DNA from: Maribellus sediminis
GTDB taxonomy: Bacteria; Bacteroidota; Bacteroidia; Bacteroidales; Prolixibacteraceae
Length of the DNA: 64,000 nt
Reading direction: 5' to 3'
Assembly: GCF_011799805.1 (NCBI RefSeq)
Contig: NZ_WXUB01000006.1
Coordinates: 124,001-188,000 of the forward strand
Below the pieces are notes generated by a model. The model had not been told where the DNA came from. It did no database searches and saw only the letters and a list, made by a program, of their open reading frames with translations. A program made the translations under genes and the position numbers. This document shows, piece by piece, positions 45,794 to 53,600 of the stretch (the first letter of the stretch is position 1; each line of letters opens with the position of its first letter).

Positions 45794-48700
45794 TCAATTA
45801 CCTGATGAACCTGTTGTTTCTGTTAGTTTTTCAATTATAAACTCAGGAAAATCCTGGTGGATAATATTTGGTTTTTCGGGGTAAGCAAGCTCACACTCAA
45901 CTCCTAATTCCTCACAATGTTCCTGGAGTTTCACCCCAAAATTGGCCGTATGCGTCGGGTCTTTTTGCTCCTTCCCGATGGCAGGTGCCGACCGATAAAG
46001 CATATAAATTGGCGGATCGTCCTTACTCACATGTTCATAAGGCGAATACATTTTGATCCACTTTAATACAGCATCACGTTTTTCCAAAAATTCAGTAAAA
46101 CTTTTATCGCGCGATTTTAGATCATTGGGGTCCATAAAACCAAAAGCATGACCGCCATATTTGCTGTTGGGAGTCCACTCAATCATCTGCTGCGGATCGA
46201 GCGAAGTTTGCGGATGCCGAACCCCGGCACACCAAAGCCGGGTAGATTCACGGGCTACCGGATCGGCATTATCCGGATCAGCCATATCATCGTGAAAAGC
46301 CAGATACAAACTCGAAGTCGCCCCGGCCGAACTGCCGCTTGCCGCAATCTTTTTCTTATCGATGTTCCATTCAGTTGCCATACTCCGAACAAACTGCAGG
46401 GCGCGAACAGCATCGTCGATGGGCCATTTTACGGGTGGTTCAATTCCAGCGAGCTGAGCCTGCCAGGAATAACGATAATTGATTGAAACAACCGAAATAC
46501 CGGCTTCCAAGTAGCTTTCGAGGCCGTGAACATTTTTTTTATCGCCACTCACCCAGCCACCACCGTGAATCCAAATTACAAGGGGTGTTGGTTTATCGGA
46601 ATCGGCTTTGTAAAAATCTAAAACCTGCCGCTCATGCGATCCATAATGTACATTTGCTTTAGTGGGCAAGATTCCGGAACCTGGCTTATTCCTGGACGCT
46701 TTGACTTCGCTAATTGGATTCGGTTTGTCCCTGTATTTCCTTGCTTCGTCAATGCCCATTAGTCTTAACTCATCACCTGGTAAAAGATAAAGCCTTCCCA
46801 CCTCGTTTCCAACCAACAAATTTGGCTGATTACCACCTCCTAATAATGTTCCCACAGCACCGCTTTCGTGCGAACCACCTGGTTGAAGAAGTCCTACTCC
46901 TTCAAGATCAAATGGAAAAGGATGCTCGAACATCGGATTATTTTCAGTTCCCACATTTTTCATAAACAAAGGCGTACCCAGAGTCTTATCTCCAAGTATT
47001 GGAAGAGGATAACCTGTATTCATATTAGGAATTGCAGATCGCCTTCCATTACCAATAATCAAATCTAGCTTCCCGTCACTATCGTAATCGAAAAAATCCA
47101 ACTTACAACGACCTGTGCCACCAGCCGGCTGTGCACTTGTTATTATCTTCGAGCCATCATCAAGTAATATTTTACCTCCATCTTCAACATTGAAATCATC
47201 AATTTTCCAGTACAAATGAAAATGGTCGTCACCATCAATAATCGCCATAGCCATCCGATCACCAAATTTTCCGACAGCTGCACGCGAACGCCACATCCCA
47301 TGTAATTCCAAACCATCGCAAAACATTGATTGAGCAACATCCAAAACAGGAGTGGTGCGGGTTCCCTTGTTAATATATATGGTGTAATTTCCCGTAATAT
47401 CGCCCATAATAATATCGGGCAAACCGTCTTCCGTCCAATCCACAACATTTGGAGAAACATATCCCCATCGGGCCTCACCGGTACCCTGTACACTTCCGGA
47501 ATAGCCCGCTTGAATTCGAATTTCTTTTCCTCCGGCTTTAATTCGTTCCCCCGGAAGAAATTCTGGTTGTTTGTTGCTTCCCACATTTTTGAAAAACAGA
47601 ACAAATCCTTCTGAGTTACCGGCAATAATATCCAAAACGTTGTCACCATCCCAATCGATGGTTGTTGGCGAAGGCAGCGTTCCGGCATAAAAATCTGCAT
47701 TTTGTTGCAATACAGGTACCGGTTTCTTAAAAATGGGATCACCTTTCAATGTAAATTCGCCGGTGAACTGATAAAAATAAACCGCTCCCTCGCCTCCTGC
47801 AATTATATTGGATAATTTCCCATTCAACTGAGGATAAGCACAAACAGATGCCGACACACTTGGATGACGGAGTATGTTTCCATCTTCGCCAACCATATAA
47901 TTACGATGACCAAAAGTCAGTGGTGTCCCATTGTTTTGTTGGTAAAATGTAAAGGTTCCCAATTTCGATCCGCAAACCAAATCTTTTGATTGTCTATTTC
48001 CAAAATCAACCGGAGTAGAATTCTCCATCCTGTAAAGAACCTCTTTATTCGTAGGTGTTGCCTGGGTTGTCGCCCGACCTTCACCTTCCAGCAATTTGGG
48101 GTAATTAACCACATAAAGACAAGAGTAACTTATTCCTGATGAAGAGATTCCTGCCTCATCGTAGGGCCTCCAGTTTTCGGAAGATGCATTTTGATTGCTA
48201 TATTTTCCAGGCTTTCTGAATCCGCTGATTTCCAAAACAAGATCAACGCTCCCGTTGGAATTCAGGAATGCTGAAATGCTTCTTGGCGATCCCGGCAAAT
48301 CCGGAAGTTTTACTTTGTTTTTTACGAAAAAAGACAAGGAAGGAAGGTCAAAAATAGTATGGATAACACTATCCCCGTTCAGCCAAAGTCCATGTATCAC
48401 TCCATCGTTTGCCTGAAAAACAGTTCCATTTGAAGTAAAATAACTTTCTATTTGAACCGGCTCATCAAATACGGGCACTCCTTCCTGATTATTTCTCAAC
48501 CAAGGGAACAAGAACAAATCGCTGGATCTGGTATTTCCACTTACAAATAAATCGGGCTGTTGAGATCCGAAAACGGACGCGCTGCCCACCATTTTATTTC
48601 TTAAATACGGCAATGTCATCGGGCCTACGCTATTTGGTGTTGCCAATTTTAAAGGTTCGTACAACTGTTGTGCTTTGCTGTTTTTTGCTGTTAAGTAAGC

Positions 48701-48835
48701 TCGCTTTGCCAATTCTTGATTTTTCGATTTTTGCTGACCAACAATCTCCTGAGAAAATCCATCGAAAAAAAACGATACCAGCAATACTGTAAGTAAACCT
48801 GTAAAACACGACCTTATGTCACTCAGAACAATCAT
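45794..48835 (-). CDS. FG-GAP beta-propeller fused to alpha/beta-hydrolase esterase
   Basis: A 1013-residue secreted fusion. Signal peptide to about 28 (FDGFSQ). Residues 60-690 are an FG-GAP propeller with loops DWDGDNVLDIIAG (394), DWTEDGLPDIIMG (466) and DYDSDGKLDLIIG (583), homologous to the protein at 29331-31472. After a linker, residues 730-1005 form a carbohydrate-esterase-like hydrolase: oxyanion motif HGGGW (757-761), nucleophile Ser 836 in GSSAG, a likely acid Asp around 940 and His 993 in IIHQDF. The fold resembles BD-FAE-type feruloyl or acetyl xylan esterases. The esterase domain adds de-esterification to a putative glycan-binding propeller. The frame is continuous with no stop at the junction, so the fusion is real. 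Which ester it cleaves is unknown. Confidence 0.87.
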   Translation of the reverse strand: MIVLSDIRSCFTGLLTVLLVSFFFDGFSQEIVGQQKSKNQELAKRAYLTAKNSKAQQLYEPLKLATPNSVGPMTLPYLRNKMVGSASVFGSQQPDLFVSGNTRSSDLFLFPWLRNNQEGVPVFDEPVQIESYFTSNGTVFQANDGVIHGLWLNGDSVIHTIFDLPSLSFFVKNKVKLPDLPGSPRSISAFLNSNGSVDLVLEISGFRKPGKYSNQNASSENWRPYDEAGISSSGISYSCLYVVNYPKLLEGEGRATTQATPTNKEVLYRMENSTPVDFGNRQSKDLVCGSKLGTFTFYQQNNGTPLTFGHRNYMVGEDGNILRHPSVSASVCAYPQLNGKLSNIIAGGEGAVYFYQFTGEFTLKGDPIFKKPVPVLQQNADFYAGTLPSPTTIDWDGDNVLDIIAGNSEGFVLFFKNVGSNKQPEFLPGERIKAGGKEIRIQAGYSGSVQGTGEARWGYVSPNVVDWTEDGLPDIIMGDITGNYTIYINKGTRTTPVLDVAQSMFCDGLELHGMWRSRAAVGKFGDRMAMAIIDGDDHFHLYWKIDDFNVEDGGKILLDDGSKIITSAQPAGGTGRCKLDFFDYDSDGKLDLIIGNGRRSAIPNMNTGYPLPILGDKTLGTPLFMKNVGTENNPMFEHPFPFDLEGVGLLQPGGSHESGAVGTLLGGGNQPNLLVGNEVGRLYLLPGDELRLMGIDEARKYRDKPNPISEVKASRNKPGSGILPTKANVHYGSHERQVLDFYKADSDKPTPLVIWIHGGGWVSGDKKNVHGLESYLEAGISVVSINYRYSWQAQLAGIEPPVKWPIDDAVRALQFVRSMATEWNIDKKKIAASGSSAGATSSLYLAFHDDMADPDNADPVARESTRLWCAGVRHPQTSLDPQQMIEWTPNSKYGGHAFGFMDPNDLKSRDKSFTEFLEKRDAVLKWIKMYSPYEHVSKDDPPIYMLYRSAPAIGKEQKDPTHTANFGVKLQEHCEELGVECELAYPEKPNIIHQDFPEFIIEKLTETTGSSGN

Positions 48836-48848
48836 CCTGTATCAATTA

Positions 48849-50267
48849 CTAATTCTGTTTCAAATCAAACATTACATCATCGGTTCTGAAAGGAGCTACG
48901 GGCAATCCCGAGGCATCGAACAAGTTCCCGATAACCCCATTCCCAAAGGCATACCGAACGTAAAGCGGTTTTTTCACTTCGTTTGATTTTACGATCAGCG
49001 TATTCGTTTTTGCATCGATTTTCCCCTCCGCCGGATGAAACACTTTATCGGCCGCAGCAATCTCAAGACCTTCAATATTTTTATCTTTAGCCACAATACC
49101 ATTGGCTGCATCGTTAAAAATTACTCTGATACGATCCTTCTCAATCTCTTGTTTATCAAGTGTCGCAAATTTGTATTTTGGCACATCACGGCCATAAGTT
49201 TCGCCTAGTGCATAATTTGCCAGGCGGTAACCTACCTGCTTTTTATATTTTGGGTGAATGTTATTCAAATCATCCACCTGGTCGGAAATAACAACCATCC
49301 CGGTTTTTTCCACGAGATCCTGCACCTTTTCCTGTTGTTCGCGAATAAGCGCTGCGCTGAATGGAATCGGATATCGTTGAAAAGGGGCGATTTGTACATA
49401 GTAAAATGGCAATTCTGTTTGAAATTTATCCCTCCACGCTTCTATCATATTTGCCAGCAAGCCGGAGTATGAATAGGCATTCGGACAATTGGCTTCACCC
49501 TGGTACCAAATTGCACCGGCCATCTTCATATTAATCAAAGGATGGATCATGGCGTTGTAGGTAGAACTTACGGTGTTATCCCAACCCGTACTTTTTTTCA
49601 AAACACTGGTTTCCTTCATCACCTTTTCAGGATTTTCAATTTTGTCGATAGGAGTCCAGGTTTCAACCGGTGTTCCTCCCCAATTCGAATTGATCAGTCC
49701 AATCGGAATGCCGAGGTTCTCATATAATTTCTGCCCAAAAAAGTAGCCCACTGAACTAAACCATTGCATACTTTCAGCATTACAAACTTTCCAGTAACCC
49801 GTGCAATCATCCTGCGGATATTCAGCAGTTGCCTTTTTTACAAAAAAGAAACGTACCTGATTATTCTCGCAATCAGCCAGAGCCTCTTTGGCATCGGCAA
49901 CACCTTTATTAACATTGTATTCCATATTCGACTGCCCGGAACAAAGCCACAGTTCACCAATTAATACATCATTGATGGTAATATTTTTGTCGTCAGACAA
50001 CACCTGAATGGTATAAGGGCCGCCACTTTCCGGTGTTTGTATTGTGGTTTCCCATTTTGCTTTTTCGCTGGCGGTTACAAGCGTTGTGTCTTTACTCCAT
50101 TCAGGAATGATTTTGATTGTCGTGCGCGGGTCAGCCCAGCCCCAAAACTTTACTTCTGAATTTTGTTGTAGAAGCATGTGGTCGCTCAGTATAGCTGGTA
50201 AGCGAAGTGAATGCTGCGCAAAAACGATAGATGGAATAAAAAACAGGGCAAATAATAGTTTTTTCAT
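48849..50267 (-). CDS. Sialate O-acetylesterase-type SGNH esterase, secreted
   Basis: An acetylesterase of the SASA (DUF303) group, predicted to remove O-acetyl groups from glycans in the periplasm. The frame is open from 50303, but the ATG at 50267 starts a compact signal peptide (MKKLLFALFFIPSIVFAQ) and is preferred, giving 472 residues. After a small beta domain (LRLPAILSDHMLLQQ) come GELWLCSGQSNMEYN with the nucleophile Ser, NSNWGGTPVETWTP, IWYQGEANCPNAYSY and a C-terminal catalytic segment with LNNIHPKYK, where Asp/His of the triad would lie. It opens a transcription block after the terminator that ends the seven-repeat gene and lies 13 bases upstream of the FG-GAP esterase fusion, so two esterases are made together. 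Confidence 0.88.
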   Translation of the reverse strand: MKKLLFALFFIPSIVFAQHSLRLPAILSDHMLLQQNSEVKFWGWADPRTTIKIIPEWSKDTTLVTASEKAKWETTIQTPESGGPYTIQVLSDDKNITINDVLIGELWLCSGQSNMEYNVNKGVADAKEALADCENNQVRFFFVKKATAEYPQDDCTGYWKVCNAESMQWFSSVGYFFGQKLYENLGIPIGLINSNWGGTPVETWTPIDKIENPEKVMKETSVLKKSTGWDNTVSSTYNAMIHPLINMKMAGAIWYQGEANCPNAYSYSGLLANMIEAWRDKFQTELPFYYVQIAPFQRYPIPFSAALIREQQEKVQDLVEKTGMVVISDQVDDLNNIHPKYKKQVGYRLANYALGETYGRDVPKYKFATLDKQEIEKDRIRVIFNDAANGIVAKDKNIEGLEIAAADKVFHPAEGKIDAKTNTLIVKSNEVKKPLYVRYAFGNGVIGNLFDASGLPVAPFRTDDVMFDLKQN

Positions 50268-50277
50268 TTTTAGTTTT

Positions 50278-50516
50278 TTAGTGCTGAACAAATACTTTTT
50301 CAATGTATAATTTTCCTTCAGAATAAACCTTTACAAGATATATTCCCGGTTGCCAGCCATTTGTGGAAATACTTTTGTTGAACCGGTTTTAAAGAATTTT
50401 GTCCTTCCTATAATATCATATACTGAACTTCCAATTTGACTTGGTTGGGCATATAATACATTTCCCGACAGAAATACAATTAAACAGAATACTACAAATC
50501 TCATGTAAGTGAACAA
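50278..50516 (-). pseudogene. Remnant of a small T9SS cargo: signal peptide joined to a sorting-domain tail, frameshifted
   Basis: The minus strand from 50516 encodes MRFVVFCLIVFLSGNVLYAQ, a clear signal peptide, directly followed by VYDIIGRTKFFKTG. In the first frame this ends in nonsense at 50331. In the next frame it continues as FNKSISTNGWQPGIYLVKVYSEGKLY and on to a TAA at 50278-50280. That second part is the end of a T9SS type A sorting domain (compare GIYLVKVxxxxKxxxEKVFV). So the body of a secreted protein has been deleted, leaving export signal and tail, and a single-base shift separates the tail from the start. Alternatively the 61-residue open frame could be translated, but its sense would be lost. 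It lies between the esterase and the seven-repeat gene. Confidence 0.75.
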
Positions 50517-50583
50517 GTTTCAATCGTTTTCGATATTTTTTTGTTTACGAATTTAGCTATTCGGTTATCGTGATTCGAAAAAT

Positions 50584-50612
50584 CATCCTGCCTTATCAGG
50601 TAAGGCAGGATG
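50584..50612 (-). terminator. Intrinsic terminator after the seven-repeat T9SS gene
   Basis: CATCCTGCCTTA at 50584-50595 and TAAGGCAGGATG at 50601-50612 are a perfect 12-base-pair stem with a 5-base loop. On the minus strand a short U-rich stretch (ATTTTTC) follows. It lies 37 bases past the stop at 50649 and separates the importer and surface-protein block from the enzyme block. Confidence 0.75.
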
Positions 50613-50648
50613 AAGTTTCGAAATAAATTGTTGTTTTAGCTAATCATA

Positions 50649-53600
50649 TTATTTCACAAATTTTCGGGCAATAAACTTGCCGTTTTCAGTACTGAACCGT
50701 GCAATATAAATACCACCCCTAAGTTCCTGAACAGAGATTTCGCCGGAATATGCACGAACAACTTGCTCTTTCATTATTGCTCCGGTGATTGAATAAATAC
50801 GTACACTATTAATTACATCGTCTGATGAAAATTTCAGATAATCATACGAGCGGTACATAATAAACTCATTCCTTTCTATCTCCGAAACTGCTGTGCCAAA
50901 GGTGGCAGATACCGATAGATCATCAATGGCCAGAATATGGTCGCCACTTGGGTCGTTCGGCTGGAACCATTTTAAAGTAATCATTTCGCCAACCGGAATA
51001 TCCACATTTATTACCATTGTTATTCCCACGGTTTTGTTCTCAGCCAAATTTCCATTCAGCATTGTTGAACTGGTTCCGTTAGTCCCTATCTGCAAACTGG
51101 TAAACGACAATTCATCAACTTTAATAAAGTCGGTATCAAAATGGCTTGATGCACCCACTTTATAATAGAAATCCAGGCTCTGGGCTTCCAAACCTACGGC
51201 AGCCCATTGTTCTCCGGTATACGTTACTTCAATTGCCTTGATTGTTTGCGATGAATTATTCATAATATCCAGAAATAAACCAACATCGCCGGCGGAATTA
51301 TTAATTCTGTAACCCAGTGCCCTTTCGGTTGCAACGATTGGTTCGGCAGCAGTACCTTCAGCATATCCCAGAGAATTTGGATTTCCTGCACTTGGAAAAT
51401 CCTGCGTACCATCGCCTTTATTATCACAACCAACTCCGTAGGAGGTTGCCTCAGCAGGTGTGCCATCCAAAGTTTTATAAGCAAACCAACCTTGCAAAGG
51501 ATCTAATCCATTACTCCAGGGTTGAGATGAATTGTATTCACTACTCAAACCATCAAAATTCTGATAATAAGTTCTTTTGTTATCAGTGAATTCGGCATAA
51601 GGTATTGTGTTTGCACCCAACTCAGCTTTCACAGTTAAATCGTCGATGGCTAAAATGTGTTCGCCATCCGCGACATTCGCCTGAAACCATTTCAAAGTGA
51701 TAATTGCTCCAACAGGAATATCAACAGCAATAACTGCTGTTATACCAACTACTTTGTTCGAATCGAGATTACCATTTAACATGGTTGAACTTGTACCGTT
51801 TGTACCAATCTGAAGACTTGTGAAAGTTAACTCATCTACTTTTGTAAAAGTGCTGTCGAAATGGTTTTCAGCATCCACTTTATAATAAAAATCAAGTGAT
51901 TGTGGCTCTAATCCCACGGCTGCCCATTGCTCGCCGGTAAATGTTACTTCAATAGATGTAATTGGTCTTGAAGTATTATTCATAATATCCAAAAACATAC
52001 CTATATCGCCTGCAGAACTATTAATTCTGTACCCCAATGCCCTTTCGGTAGCTACAATAGGCCCTTCGGCTGTACCTTCGGTATAACCCAAGGAATTTGG
52101 ATAACCTGCACCCGGGAAGTCCTGTGAGCCGTCACCTTTATTATCACATCCAACACCATATTTTGTAGGTGCTTCAGGCACATCATTCAGTTTTTTGTAA
52201 GCATACCACCCCTCTAATGGTTCTGTTCCATTTGTCCAGGGCTGATAAGAATTGTATTCATTACTTAAACCATTAAAATTCTGTTCATAAAGTAGCTTAT
52301 CGTCGGTAAACTCCGCGTAAGGCTTATTAGCTTCAAGATTGGCTTTTACCGTTAAATCGTCAATAGCTAAAATATGTTCGCCATCAGGTGCATTTGCCTG
52401 AAACCATTTGAGTGTAATAATCGCTCCAACCGGAATATCAACATCAAAAATTGCTGTAATACCAACTACTTTGTTCGAATCGAGGTTACCATTTAACATG
52501 GTTGAACTGGTTCCATTGGTTCCTATTTGAAGACTGGTAAATGTCAGATCTTCTACTTTCGTGAATGTAGAATCAAAATGATTATCTGCACTTACCTTGT
52601 AATAGAAATCCAGTGTTTGAGGCTCTAAACCTACTGCTGCCCATTGTTCACCAGTATAAGTTACTTCGATCGATTTAATCGGTTTTGATGTATTATTCAT
52701 AATATCCAGGAACATTCCGATATCTCCTGACGAGCTGTTTATCCGGTATCCCAAAGCCCTTTCGGTAGCTACAATAGGTCCTTCGGCTGTTCCTTCAGCA
52801 TAACCCAATGAGTTTGGATAACCTGCACCTGGAAAATCCTGTGAGCCGTCTCCCTTGTTATCGCACCCAACTCCGTATTTTGTTGCTTCTTCGGGTGTTC
52901 CGTCTAATTTTCGATACGCATACCATCCTTCCAAAGGTTCTATTCCATTTGTCCAGGGCTGATATGAATTGTATTCATTACTCAGTCCGTTGAAATCCTG
53001 ATCATAGATTAGTTCTTCGTCAGTAAATTCGGCATACGGTTTATTGTCGGGAGCTAATTGTGCCTTAACCGTTAAATCATCGATGGCCAAAATATGTTCG
53101 CCATCGGCAACATTTGCCTGAAACCATTTTAAAGTGATGGTAGCCCCAACCGGTAGTTCAACGTCGATAACGGCAGTAATCCCCACCACTTTATTCGAAT
53201 CGAGATTACCGTTTAGCATCGTAGAACTTGTTCCGTTGGTTCCAATTTGAAGGCTTGTAAAAGTTAATTCATCAACTTTTGTAAAGGTGGAATCGAAATG
53301 AGTATCGGCATTTACTTTGTAATAAAAGTCAATTGTTTGCGGATCAAGCCCAACGGCAGCCCACTGTTCGCCGGTATAAGTCACTTCGATAGACTTTATT
53401 TCCCGGGATGTGTTATTTTTTATATCAAAGAACAAACCAACATCGCCTGCCGAACTATTTATTCTGTAGCCTAAAGCCCTTTCGGTTGCAACGATTGGCC
53501 CCTCGGCAGTACCTTCAGCATAACCCAGTGAATTTGGATAACCTGCTCCAGGAAAATCCTGCGAACCATCACCCTTGTTATCACATCCAACGCCATATTT

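Noticed and set aside
47143-47742. Minus-strand 199-codon open frame
   Set aside because: It is an alternative frame of the FG-GAP-esterase gene, whose own frame has clear repeats and motifs.
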